IMG/VR virus record: IMGVR_UViG_3300028800_002451
Span: 1 to 42,170 of that record
Direction: 5' to 3' (one strand)
DNA length: 42,170 bases
Source: a virus
The translations under genes were made by a program, and so were the position numbers. Positions 32,901-41,006 of this stretch are shown here, one piece after another; within the stretch, counting starts at the first letter, position 1, and the number at the start of each line of letters is the position of its first letter. Under the pieces are notes generated by a model. The model was not told the origin of the DNA. It made no database searches and was given only the letters and a program-made list of their open reading frames with translations.

Positions 32901-33144
32901 TCACGTGCGTGCTATTGAATCAGTTCGCCGTCAGCGTACAAGTAGCAATCCATTACCTGGATTTGCTGATGCAGGTTTTCATAGTAATTCATCTATTCCT
33001 GTCAACAATGATTCCGTATCTAGATTCGAAAACGCTATTACTCGCCTAGAAAAATTAGAATTGAAATCCTCTGTCAATTATTATGAGTTTGAGGATGTAA
33101 AAAATAGAGTGACTAGCTCTCGCGAATTTGCTAAAAGAAAATAA
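29956..33144 (+). CDS. Tape measure protein
   Basis: At 1062 residues, the longest frame in the tail region. Residues 20-175 and about 470-870 are long charged coiled coils. A hydrophobic segment near 206-225 (GLLLAGIAAAFYLIKT) and another near 855-895 (LGPIAGPIAAGILTGLLTVTAAAQIAAANAQ) are typical membrane-active parts. The C-terminus is a mixed globular region with YFDGGYTGDGGKYEV. It should set tail length and enter the host envelope at infection. At about 1.5 Angstrom per residue this suggests a tail near 150-160 nm. Confidence 0.9.
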   Translation: MSAKLTDDHIKWILDLDAEGIQGELVKVSSQIKSLTIDNKNLASEMKEASKQMNDAQAAMTKLEKVFQTNSVAYKEAKATFESAKNEVADYQKKIESNTVAIAKHKQTIDTVVKSMNIQDMTMTQLKQRAADLEKQMAKTSISASPDAYKNLDKQLSAVNSRMGEVKDFNKGLLAQFAEMHNPVGSAAQTVIGFSDALSAIFKSPYGLLLAGIAAAFYLIKTAVEGSEEATVRYNAALKSMHSLSDSFTRGVTLAMAGLYDLAKGDTEGYKENIAAAKQLSDQWGENARYAGESAEMEEKLNKAIARREDLTKVANARIAELREVSQDVTKTLTDRESAFKEMFDLGDRVYGTRVKTITESFATFSKEHKNFVDQLRRDNPQIMNVIDQTMDKVRSGQELTFKERIALTNSVNDVTSKLDKWGNMGEEGKKQFRSYFSDLSEAEQQHFDGRKRDERIYHAMEQAAQDAALAAAKKAIQDKLKAEDEALKTELNKLKKQQADGLITEEQYNTKAEQATIDSVNRKLKIRGLEKNQILDLQNQLSADEIKLHQDQDKEMLKGYLDARDKQLAIIESARETQLKSLEDQNLDPSTYAVRAAQVESDASTARLAVVTAYGDNVAAQEFKNADIRVDAIKKSGDAVVDATKANQKDIAAAQDKFDKEQASLDKKYKTQTLDEQKADELKILTEMNNTMNPNENGEKLLSDEAYQVAVTALDKKYEDQRLKVRQQYGLASMGNLYNSELDALNEQLRTKAISEEDYEKAKLKLKLDYAQKAVQEAEKFTSAGTNAVQALQQAETASIEAESTKQVSVLTDKYNKGLISQDDYNKQKEQLDYEAKVKELDVQKKYADAAFAMQVAQITAASALGIMEAWASSVKLGPIAGPIAAGILTGLLTVTAAAQIAAANAQREQVKSMTLEAPSSSSGTAGTIVNSTTNKGYFDGGYTGDGGKYEVAGYLPDGQPWHKGEYFVAQEEMRRPDVVAHVRAIESVRRQRTSSNPLPGFADAGFHSNSSIPVNNDSVSRFENAITRLEKLELKSSVNYYEFEDVKNRVTSSREFAKRK

Positions 33145-33146
33145 TT

Positions 33147-35072
33147 ATGTTAAAAGTAATAGACAGAACATCTGGTACCGCTTTTGATTTACGTCCTGGT
33201 ACAAAAATAAGTATAGATCTAACAAATCCTTTTCTAACTGATCAAGGATCCATGTCTCTTGATCTTTCATTACCTAGAACTCCTATTAATTTAAAACTAC
33301 TTAATTTTCCTCATAGAACAGACCGTCAATCTATTCTAGACCTGAAGAAAGATGTCATTATTTTTTGTGGTTCATATCAAAAAACAGCGACTTTACAAAT
33401 CAAGGAAGGTCCGCCTGATTCTATAACTTGTCTATTACTTATAAACGAAAGCGAGTTTTACTCAAAATCTCAAAATATTACTTTACAAACTATTTTTCAA
33501 AATATTATACGCACTGATTTTTCAGGCTCAAATGCATCAAAGCGTGATCAATGGGTTAATTATTTAGAAATGTTAATGATATCTAGTGTTTCAGGTGTAA
33601 CTGATGAAGAGATCACCTGTTTCCCTGTATGTACATATGTTGATAATTCGGTTACTTATAGAAGCAATTTTACTGCTCAAGTTTTAAATGATGTTTCTGT
33701 AGAAGAAGTGTCAATGATTAATTATAAAGCCTATAGACCGCTTTTGTCTCGTAATAGTAGAACTCATGTAGATAAAGATGGTAAAACAATATCTTGGCCG
33801 GTAGGATTTAATGTAACTCCATTTCTAAAACTTCCTTATGTATTAAAAACAATCTTCAATTATTTTGGATATACGCTAGATTGGAGTTCTATTCATTCTA
33901 TATCTAGTTCATTTGATAATTTAGTTGTTTTAAATAATATACAGGATTCTATAATGAATGGTAATGTTGTATATTCTCAACTAGTACCATCCTGTACCGC
34001 ATCTTCTTTTATAACTGCTTTTATGCACTCATTTGGCTGTGTTTTTTCCTTTAATCATGAAAATAAAACGGTAAAGGCTACTTTTTACAAAGAAATTCTT
34101 GATACAATATCCTCTATTCCAGAGAAATGGGATTTTACAAAATATAAAACATCTTCTTTTTATCCGACCTTTGAAAATTATAAAACACTTAAACTTACTT
34201 GTAATCATGATTTAGAGGCAATATCATCATCTTTTGATAGTTATCAAAAATTTAGACTTAGCTATCCTAATATAACTTTCAAAAATTATTTTAATGTTTA
34301 CACCAGGACTTCCGAATTAACAGATGCTTACGGAATTTATTTTGGAAATAATCTTTGTGGTTATTGGAAATTATCAGAAGCTACCGATAATAGGTCTAAA
34401 GTGTTAACTCAAATTTCGGCCGATATTTTTGATTATTATTTGGAAGAGGATAATTATGAAGCTTATGAACTTACTTGTGACCGAAGTGCTTTGCAAATGG
34501 TTCTTGCGTCTCTTGGCAAAAAAATACGCTTAAATGGTGATGGTCCTGATACTATTGAATGCCCTAATTTATTATTACTTCCTTATGTAGGAAGTACACT
34601 TATGCTTAATGATTATATAAAATCAGATGATGATTCAACGACTGTGGCTGACAAAGCAAATAACCCTATTATGTTTTGTTTTTTTAGTGGATCCTTTTGT
34701 AATGATGATCCTAATACGAAAAATATAAATTATATATCCTATACAAACGAATCATGGTCAGTATGGGCGACTACACATGCTTATGATAATTTAGGTAATA
34801 AAATGAACGATTTTAGTTTAGCTTTTCACGGAATAGATGGGCTTTATAATTTCTTCTGGAAAGGATTTGATGACATTTTACATAAATCTTGGCAACCGGT
34901 TAGCATCGGGTTGAATTTATCAGAAAAGGTTCTTAATGAGTTTCAAATGGTAGAACCGCTTCTTATTGATGGACAACCTCTTTTACCTGAAGAACTCAAA
35001 TATGAACTATCAGATGATGGCGTAAAAATAATAGATACTAAGTTCCGGACACTCAAAATTTACGAAGATTAA
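33147..35072 (+). CDS. Distal tail/baseplate-type protein (641 aa)
   Basis: Follows the tape measure by 2 nt. The N-terminal 120 residues are beta-rich (TSGTAFDLRPGTKISIDLTN, TATLQIKEG), as in distal tail hub proteins. The central part has many aromatic residues (YRSNFTAQV, LDWSSIHSISSSFD) and the rest is mixed alpha/beta. I remember proteins of this size in the same place in Bacteroides phages. A hub or baseplate role is inferred from order. Confidence 0.65.
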   Translation: MLKVIDRTSGTAFDLRPGTKISIDLTNPFLTDQGSMSLDLSLPRTPINLKLLNFPHRTDRQSILDLKKDVIIFCGSYQKTATLQIKEGPPDSITCLLLINESEFYSKSQNITLQTIFQNIIRTDFSGSNASKRDQWVNYLEMLMISSVSGVTDEEITCFPVCTYVDNSVTYRSNFTAQVLNDVSVEEVSMINYKAYRPLLSRNSRTHVDKDGKTISWPVGFNVTPFLKLPYVLKTIFNYFGYTLDWSSIHSISSSFDNLVVLNNIQDSIMNGNVVYSQLVPSCTASSFITAFMHSFGCVFSFNHENKTVKATFYKEILDTISSIPEKWDFTKYKTSSFYPTFENYKTLKLTCNHDLEAISSSFDSYQKFRLSYPNITFKNYFNVYTRTSELTDAYGIYFGNNLCGYWKLSEATDNRSKVLTQISADIFDYYLEEDNYEAYELTCDRSALQMVLASLGKKIRLNGDGPDTIECPNLLLLPYVGSTLMLNDYIKSDDDSTTVADKANNPIMFCFFSGSFCNDDPNTKNINYISYTNESWSVWATTHAYDNLGNKMNDFSLAFHGIDGLYNFFWKGFDDILHKSWQPVSIGLNLSEKVLNEFQMVEPLLIDGQPLLPEELKYELSDDGVKIIDTKFRTLKIYED

Positions 35073-35073
35073 C

Positions 35074-35110
35074 TTGTCCTTTTACCTCAATAAAAAACAA
35101 AGTAAAATTG
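35074..35110 (+). promoter_or_regulatory. Late promoter, copy 5 (distal tail module)
   Basis: TTGTCCTTT at 35074 and TAAAATTG at 35103-35110, with 34-nt spacing, then CAGTATAAATAAAG and an ATG at 35128. It overlaps the stop of the preceding gene by none and lies wholly in the 55-nt gap. Confidence 0.7.
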
Positions 35111-35127
35111 CAGTATAAATAAAGCCG

Positions 35128-36780
35128 ATGCTAGTCCTTCAAAACCCATATTTGTATTCATTCGTAAATAATCCTATTGCTTTCAAATTAAATGCAGAAA
35201 GTAATAGTAAGGTTGATTTATTGATTAATGCATATAGCATATCAGTAATTGATGCCTATCATTCTTCTTTAATGACCGGATCTGCAAATAAACTTGTCAA
35301 TATACCATGGCATAATAATAAGGAAGGAATCACTATCTCCATGTGTTTTAGTGTTGCTGATAACATTACTTTTGATATCCACGACCCTAATTTTATTCCG
35401 GAAGATATTGGTTGGCCACCAAATTATAGGATGACCATAACTATGGATTACGGAAATCATATAGATGTTTTATCCTTAACCATGGGTGCTTTTGACCAAG
35501 GGGATAACAATTGGAGAGTACATATTGATCCACAAGACTATGTATCTATAGGCGGAGTACTTACCGGGATACCGTGGATTCCTCAACAAAATTGTCTAAT
35601 AACGGTAAAATTAGAAGAACTCAATGGAAGCACATACCAGTTGTTAGCTGAGTCCGACCCATTCCAATATGTCTATAATGAGGATTTTTATAATGCAAGG
35701 CCTCGCGTATATGATAATAAACCATTTTATCTAAATATTCCAACAAAAGAAGAATCCTATGCTTTATTAGATACCTTTTCTTTATCGGCTTATCCTGTTT
35801 ATACTACTCATCTTACTGAATTTGAGATCTCGGACATATTAAAATCCTACTTCACGTCTACCGGCTTGGCTAATGATATGAAAATTAAGTATGATGCCAT
35901 ATTTAGCATCGGCGGTACTGTTCTACATTCATACTCAGGATACGCTGTTTGTGGTGGTATTTCAAAACAATACCTCATGTGGCTCGTAGATCGGGATACA
36001 AATCCTTTTCTATCTCGTTTTTTAAATCAGCTGGCTAACTTTTTATTCACTACTCGTACAGCGTCACCAGTTATGTCTTTATTTAGAGAAGAACTTGCTC
36101 CTGTTTATTTTTTATATCCTGGAAATAATGCAATTTCTATAGTGGGCGGAGATAATTCCTATGATCTTCCGGCTAGTATACTTGGCGTTCCTTCCATAAT
36201 TGACATACCGTCTATTCTGGCTTCATGGCCGGATGGGGATAGTCTTACTACTATATATATATGCGTATCCTCAATTAAGCTAATAAAAATAAATATTCAA
36301 GACTGCTTTTTCGAAGAAAAATATACCCTTCGTTTTCGCAATTCACTTGGAGTTTTTGAGAACCTATTGGTAACCGGTAAGGCTACAAGTAAACCCACTT
36401 TTGCCGATAACGATTCCTTTAACGAGTTTTCAGATGAATATTTCATGTTTCGCAAATCAAGAAACCGCGTATCGGTTACGGATAAAATAGAAGTAAGCAG
36501 CGGATACAAAGGCTCATTAAATCTGTCTTTCATTAAAGACATACTCATATCTGATGAGATCTATTTCGATGATGGTGAATTTGAGCGTAAATGTATGGTT
36601 ACCTCAAGCGATTTCTCACAAGCCTTAAAATCCACCGCTCCGGAATTTGTCACTCTTTTAGTAGAATTCACGGAAGATGATTCAAATTATACAGCTCTAA
36701 ATGAAATCAATGAACAGACAGAAGTATTAGAGTCGGAAGACGAGTCGTTTATTATTTCAGAAGATAATTTTTTAATTTAA
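35128..36780 (+). CDS. Tail protein, probably distal (550 aa)
   Basis: A beta-rich 550-residue protein with no named domain. The N-terminus LQNPYLYSFVNNPIAFKLNAESNSKVDLL suggests a beta-sandwich entry; many strands follow with turns rich in Asn, Asp and Gly. The last 30 residues are acidic. Place and composition agree with a baseplate or fibre-attachment component. The late promoter gives it a separate start of transcription. Confidence 0.6.
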   Translation: MLVLQNPYLYSFVNNPIAFKLNAESNSKVDLLINAYSISVIDAYHSSLMTGSANKLVNIPWHNNKEGITISMCFSVADNITFDIHDPNFIPEDIGWPPNYRMTITMDYGNHIDVLSLTMGAFDQGDNNWRVHIDPQDYVSIGGVLTGIPWIPQQNCLITVKLEELNGSTYQLLAESDPFQYVYNEDFYNARPRVYDNKPFYLNIPTKEESYALLDTFSLSAYPVYTTHLTEFEISDILKSYFTSTGLANDMKIKYDAIFSIGGTVLHSYSGYAVCGGISKQYLMWLVDRDTNPFLSRFLNQLANFLFTTRTASPVMSLFREELAPVYFLYPGNNAISIVGGDNSYDLPASILGVPSIIDIPSILASWPDGDSLTTIYICVSSIKLIKINIQDCFFEEKYTLRFRNSLGVFENLLVTGKATSKPTFADNDSFNEFSDEYFMFRKSRNRVSVTDKIEVSSGYKGSLNLSFIKDILISDEIYFDDGEFERKCMVTSSDFSQALKSTAPEFVTLLVEFTEDDSNYTALNEINEQTEVLESEDESFIISEDNFLI

Positions 36781-36792
36781 AAAAATAAGAAT

Positions 36793-38598
36793 ATGCCAGA
36801 TCCAATAGCTAAAAAAGTCAGTGAGTTTGATCCTTATATAGGTGATTTAAAAAATCTATTTTTGCATGGGTATCAAATTATAGCAGGAAATAAAAAATCA
36901 ATTAAAGCCTCTATTATAGATGCTGCATTAGAAAGCGGTAAATTAATTTACATTCAGGATGGAAAATTTAAAAGCTCTACTTTACCTGCTGATCTAAATG
37001 TAGCAGAATTACTCGATCTTAATCATATTACTGTCGGTAATATACCTATGCGTTCCGAAGATGGAGTATTAGAAGATACAGGTATAGCAGCAGAAGATGT
37101 TGCTACAAAACAAAATTTAGCAGATATAGTTGTTAATAAAACAAATTATCCGAATGGTAATATAGCAACTCAGGCTCTGGCAACAGGGACATATATACAC
37201 TACCCTAATGGTCATATAGCAGCAGAAGCCATCGCCCAAGGATTTTTTATAAACTTTCCAAGTGCTGCCGATGCAATTTCAATTTATGAAAATGTAGCTG
37301 GAGATAAGAGCATATCGCTTTTAAATAATCAGATCTGTCTTACAGGAACTGGAAATGTTTTTCAAAGTCCTGAAGGATATGAAGTTATTCGTGCGGAAAG
37401 CGGCGCTTCTAAATTTATGTATGAGCCATCAGCAGGCACTCAAATAGCTATTGAAGCTAATGCAAACGGTTTATATATTAATGATCCGGTTGGTAACGGA
37501 ATAATAGAAATTGGTAATGGAGGGAACTATTTTAGAAATAATAATGCAGGAGATTTTATTGGAGCTGAGGACGATTACCTTTGGATTTGTGACGAATTTG
37601 GAAGCACTGTTTTAAGTGTTGGAATTGACTATGCGACTGGTCTGTCTGGATTAAATATTAATAATAATAGCTATACTATAATTAATTCTTCACCTACTCA
37701 ATTCCACTTAGGTGATGGATTTACTGGTACTGATATTATATTCCTTAATGATACTAGCTTTTCTCTACAAGGAGCGTATGGAGATAGTATTTTAACAGCA
37801 TATTCTGACCACTCAGGTCCTAATTCCAACCTCACACTCACAAGAGTTGGACTGGCGGATATTCTGTCAAGTTCAACTGAAAATAATCAGTTCTTTTCGC
37901 CTGCCGGACATGAAGGAATAACTATAACAAATGATGAAGTAACTATCAATAACAACGGATTTAATGATGGATTAAGGATAACTAACTTGAGCATATCTGA
38001 CGAGATTAGCCTTGAAACACAGTATGGTAGTTGCGTTTATTTATTTAATAACAGAGACGACAATAGTCAAAGCTTTAATAAAATTCTAACTCCCGAGGGA
38101 GGCGATTGTTTAAACGTATATAACGACCGATTTGCTCTCGTGCATGATTCGACAGACATCATACTAGGCATTAATGACGGGCTATATATAAATAATATGA
38201 ATGGTGTCGGAGCATTTTCGGCCGAAGAGCATGCTACAAAATTACAGATATACGGTAGTGATGCTTTTGTATGTGGTACTGATGCTTTTGGGTATATGGG
38301 AGTTTCAGTATATAATCCATATCAAATAAGCGGAATGCCTGTCTTGCAAATAGACGGTGCTAGTGGCGTATTTAAGATTAATGATGCTAATAGTCTACAA
38401 AATGTAATGACTGTAGACCCAAATGCTGGCGTAAGCGTATATTACGAATTATTAGCTAATAATGGCTTTGTTTCTTCGAAAGAATTCAATTTAGTACAAT
38501 TGTCTGATACTTATAAAAATAAAAGTTTAACAATAGATAGCCTAGGTAATTCTATTTGGAAAACACCAGCTGAATTTAAGGCTTGGTTAGGTCTTTAA
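36793..38598 (+). CDS. Putative tail fibre or receptor-binding protein (601 aa)
   Basis: The N-terminus (KKVSEFDPYIGDLKNLFLHGYQI) resembles the attachment part of Bacteroides phage fibres. The rest is made of short repeating strands with Asn/Gly turns (PNGNIATQALATGTYIHY, PNGHIAAEAIAQGFFINF), typical of beta-helical or triple-stranded fibres. It ends VQLSDTYKNKSLTIDSLGNSIWKTPAEFKAWLGL, like a trimer tip. Unlike many DGR phages, it holds no copy of the variable repeat, so the DGR does not diversify this gene. Confidence 0.72.
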   Translation: MPDPIAKKVSEFDPYIGDLKNLFLHGYQIIAGNKKSIKASIIDAALESGKLIYIQDGKFKSSTLPADLNVAELLDLNHITVGNIPMRSEDGVLEDTGIAAEDVATKQNLADIVVNKTNYPNGNIATQALATGTYIHYPNGHIAAEAIAQGFFINFPSAADAISIYENVAGDKSISLLNNQICLTGTGNVFQSPEGYEVIRAESGASKFMYEPSAGTQIAIEANANGLYINDPVGNGIIEIGNGGNYFRNNNAGDFIGAEDDYLWICDEFGSTVLSVGIDYATGLSGLNINNNSYTIINSSPTQFHLGDGFTGTDIIFLNDTSFSLQGAYGDSILTAYSDHSGPNSNLTLTRVGLADILSSSTENNQFFSPAGHEGITITNDEVTINNNGFNDGLRITNLSISDEISLETQYGSCVYLFNNRDDNSQSFNKILTPEGGDCLNVYNDRFALVHDSTDIILGINDGLYINNMNGVGAFSAEEHATKLQIYGSDAFVCGTDAFGYMGVSVYNPYQISGMPVLQIDGASGVFKINDANSLQNVMTVDPNAGVSVYYELLANNGFVSSKEFNLVQLSDTYKNKSLTIDSLGNSIWKTPAEFKAWLGL

Positions 38599-38644
38599 TC
38601 AAATAAATATTTTCAATAATTATTAATATTAAAAAACAAACAAA

Positions 38645-39025
38645 ATGAAAAAATTAAATTTAAACATCAACATCACAAATGTAGCTGGAAAACCAGTTAG
38701 CGTTGCACAACTTCAAAGAAGAATTGCTCCAGGAACACAAACAACAGCGTCTCAAGAGTCCACAGTTGCCACAATGGCCACTATTGCTTTTTCTGCTATC
38801 GAAGGACAAAGAGGAAAGCAAATTACAGACGACCAAGTTAAAATAGCGTATTCCACCTTACAAAAAATAAACACGGGTATTACCTCAAATGCACCCATTA
38901 GTTTGGAGGATGAAGAATACGCTCTTGTTGAAGCATCTTTTATTAATCAAGTAGTGAGCATCCGTGCTCCATTCATAGCGATGGTAGAAGCTCTTAATGC
39001 CGACCCGATATCAGACAAAAAATAA
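38645..39025 (+). CDS. Hypothetical protein after the fibre (126 aa)
   Basis: A 126-residue protein with a Thr/Ala/Gln-rich middle (APGTQTTASQESTVATMATIAFS) and helical ends. No signal peptide is visible. It could be a fibre chaperone or a minor virion part. The family is not recognised. A hairpin terminator follows 8 nt after its stop. Confidence 0.6.
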   Translation: MKKLNLNINITNVAGKPVSVAQLQRRIAPGTQTTASQESTVATMATIAFSAIEGQRGKQITDDQVKIAYSTLQKINTGITSNAPISLEDEEYALVEASFINQVVSIRAPFIAMVEALNADPISDKK

Positions 39026-39033
39026 TATTAACC

Positions 39034-39067
39034 GGCTGCCTAATTTATAGGCAGCCTTATCCTTTTT
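39034..39067 (+). terminator. Terminator after the fibre region
   Basis: Perfect 9-bp stem GGCTGCCTA/TAGGCAGCC (39034-39042, 39048-39056), 5-nt loop, then a T-rich tail. It lies right before the lysis genes. Confidence 0.75.
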
Positions 39068-39070
39068 ATT

Positions 39071-39328
39071 ATGAATCTAACACAAGTTTTAGCCGGTGGA
39101 TGTTTTACGCTACTCGTTTTGATTGCTGGATGGGGATTTATTATTATCTCCCAAAATACAAAGGCTATCAATCGATTATTTATCCTTTTTGAGGGCAAAG
39201 AAAAAGAAGATATAGGCAAAAAAGAACTATGTAAAGAGGTGCATAAAGCAATCGATCTTAGGTTAGATAACATTGAAGCTCTTAAAAATAAAAGAACATA
39301 CAAAAAAAGAGTTTCTACTAATAAATAA
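39071..39328 (+). CDS. Single-span membrane protein, lysis region (85 aa)
   Basis: A hydrophobic N-terminus of about 22 residues (near 5-27: LAGGCFTLLVLIAGWGFIIIS) is followed by a charged cytoplasmic-type helix (EGKEKEDIGKKELCKEVHKAIDLRLDNIE) and a basic tail. It starts the lysis cassette and may be a holin-regulating protein; there is no diagnostic motif. A minus-strand frame covering it is a shadow. Confidence 0.6.
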   Translation: MNLTQVLAGGCFTLLVLIAGWGFIIISQNTKAINRLFILFEGKEKEDIGKKELCKEVHKAIDLRLDNIEALKNKRTYKKRVSTNK

Positions 39329-39333
39329 ATATC

Positions 39334-39720
39334 ATGAAAAATTTTCTATTAAGAATTTGGGCTGTCATAACAGTCTTTTTCAAAAAATATCCAGAGTTTT
39401 TAACTATTCCTGCAGGATTAGTCATTTGGATTGCTAGTTGTAATTTATTGCGCTGGATAGATCCTTCTTCCGGAGTTTTTGATTCCGGTGTGTTTCAAGT
39501 TCCTATTTTTGCCATCATCCAACTATTTATTTTTGTAGCAATAGCCTGGCTATTGATGAGAATAGTGTTTGGTACTGTAACTAAGCATTTAAAGACAGAT
39601 TTTAAAACAGAATTTACAAATTTAATACCATGGCAAAAATTAATAATTTCTTACGGTATATTCTTTGCATTGCTTTATGCACTTATTCTACTTTCGCATA
39701 CTCTGATAGCGAGCAGATAA
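39334..39720 (+). CDS. Holin-like membrane protein (128 aa)
   Basis: Three hydrophobic segments (about 20-37, 52-75 and 105-124) predict three membrane spans, with a charged loop in between (KHLKTDFKTEF). Size, topology and the position just before a lysin fit a class I holin. The last 91 nt overlap the next gene in another frame. Identification is by context. Confidence 0.65.
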   Translation: MKNFLLRIWAVITVFFKKYPEFLTIPAGLVIWIASCNLLRWIDPSSGVFDSGVFQVPIFAIIQLFIFVAIAWLLMRIVFGTVTKHLKTDFKTEFTNLIPWQKLIISYGIFFALLYALILLSHTLIASR

Positions 39721-40196
39721 GAAACAAGTTATCATCTATCTATTTGGCAGAAATTGGCGTTCGGGAATTAACCGGTCATAATGATGGCAAGCAAGTTGAA
39801 GCCTATTTGGCTAGTTGCCACCTTAAAAAAGGACAGCCATATTGTGCAGCATTTGTCTGTTGGAGTTTTAAACAGGCAGGAATAACCGCTATAACTAGCG
39901 GTTATTCTCCTAATTGGTTTCCTGCGAATAAATTAATTTATAAAGTAAATAAATTTACTAAGTCGGTGCCGCTTTCTGGAGATGTTGGAGGAATGTATTT
40001 TCCAGCACATGGAAGGATAGCTCATACATTTTTTATTCACTCATGGCCAGCTTATGGCTGCGAAACAGTAATTACAGTTGAAGCAAATACAAGTAGGGCC
40101 GGAGCTGTAGGGAGTGAAAAGTCAAGAGACGGTGACGGAGTTTACAAAAAACGAAGACTTAAACATCAAATATATACTGTTAGTCGATGGATCTAA
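39630..40196 (+). CDS. Exported cell-wall hydrolase (endolysin), Cys-His-Asn type
   Basis: The N-terminus (MAKINNFLRYILCIALCTYSTFA) is a likely signal peptide. The rest fits a CHAP/NlpC-P60 cysteine peptidase: QPYCAAFVCW with C72, GRIAHTFF with H132 and VEANTS with N153 as likely catalytic residues. It should cut peptidoglycan crosslinks or the stem peptide at the end of infection. Because it has its own signal, it may pass through Sec, with the holin triggering lysis. Its start overlaps the holin-like gene by 91 nt. Confidence 0.82.
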   Translation: MAKINNFLRYILCIALCTYSTFAYSDSEQIRNKLSSIYLAEIGVRELTGHNDGKQVEAYLASCHLKKGQPYCAAFVCWSFKQAGITAITSGYSPNWFPANKLIYKVNKFTKSVPLSGDVGGMYFPAHGRIAHTFFIHSWPAYGCETVITVEANTSRAGAVGSEKSRDGDGVYKKRRLKHQIYTVSRWI

Positions 40197-40546
40197 AAGA
40201 ATTATTTCAAAAAACAATCAGCAATATCAAATCAATTTTGATTATTGCATTAGTATTGGCCGTAATCTTCTTTGCTTTTAAATCGAGCATCTTCAACTCG
40301 AAGGTTGATCAATTAACAGTTAAGTTAACTGATGCTATTAATAAACAAGGAATAATTCGTAGACAAGTACAAGATTCTTTGCAGGAATTAGAACTTAAAC
40401 AGCGAGATTCTACGCTTGTATTTCTTATTAAGCAATATACTGACAGTCTCAAAATAATTTATAAACAACAATCAGTTATCTATGAAAACTATAAAAAGAC
40501 TGCTGCTAATTATAGCAGTATTATTCTTAATCGCCCAAAGTATTAG
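40187..40546 (+). CDS. Spanin-like inner membrane protein (119 aa)
   Basis: One N-terminal membrane span (about 16-32: SILIIALVLAVIFFAF) is followed by a long coiled coil in the periplasm (KVDQLTVKLTDAINKQGIIRRQVQDSLQELELKQRD). This is the i-spanin layout. The next gene overlaps its end in another frame, as in Rz/Rz1 pairs. A Bacteroidetes spanin is not well known, so the call is by architecture. Confidence 0.6.
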   Translation: MDLKELFQKTISNIKSILIIALVLAVIFFAFKSSIFNSKVDQLTVKLTDAINKQGIIRRQVQDSLQELELKQRDSTLVFLIKQYTDSLKIIYKQQSVIYENYKKTAANYSSIILNRPKY

Positions 40547-40934
40547 CTCACAATACTCATTAATGGTTAAAGGTCAAGCGTGCCCTTTCGACACAGCTGT
40601 TGCTACTCAAGTAAAGCAATATAGACTTGAAAGCAAAAAATTTACTGAATGTGATTCAATAAAACATTTTGCTGATTCAATTGTGGCTATTTCCAAGGCT
40701 GCTAATAGAGTTTCTAACATAGTTATTTTAGGATCCTCAGAAAGGAAAATTATTGCTGATAGTTTACAGCAAATCTCTAATAGAAGATATACTGATTTAA
40801 ATAATCAATTCGTCGACTATAAAAAAGAAGTTGAGAAGCAGAACACCTGGATAAGAAGAAACGAAAAATATCTGTGGTTCGTGGGCGGAATATTAATCAC
40901 GGCAACACCAATCTATTTATTGAGAAAACAATAG
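40482..40934 (+). CDS. Spanin-partner-like protein (150 aa)
   Basis: A signal-type N-terminus (MKTIKRLLLIIAVLFLIAQSISSQ) and a C-terminal hydrophobic segment (WFVGGILITATPIYLLRKQ, about 131-149) frame a helical middle (QQISNRRYTDLNNQFVDYKKEVEKQ). There is no lipobox, so it is not a classic o-spanin lipoprotein. Overlap of 65 nt with the i-spanin-like gene is the main reason to pair them. It is the last plus-strand gene. Confidence 0.6.
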   Translation: MKTIKRLLLIIAVLFLIAQSISSQYSLMVKGQACPFDTAVATQVKQYRLESKKFTECDSIKHFADSIVAISKAANRVSNIVILGSSERKIIADSLQQISNRRYTDLNNQFVDYKKEVEKQNTWIRRNEKYLWFVGGILITATPIYLLRKQ

Positions 40935-40975
40935 TTTCACCAAACCTGCGTATAAAGTATATGCCACCCAAAACA

Positions 40976-41005
40976 AGCCCTATAATTTATTTTATGGGGC
41001 TTTTT
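40976..41005. terminator. Terminator between convergent operons
   Basis: A 10-bp stem AGCCCTATAA/TTATGGGGCT with one G-T pair (40976-40985, 40992-41001), 6-nt loop and T run. Located between the lysis genes and the integrase stop, it can serve both directions. Confidence 0.8.
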
Positions 41006-41006
41006 G

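Noticed and set aside
39040-39303. Minus-strand frame over the lysis gene
   Set aside because: It is a shadow of 39071-39328 and runs through a terminator hairpin.
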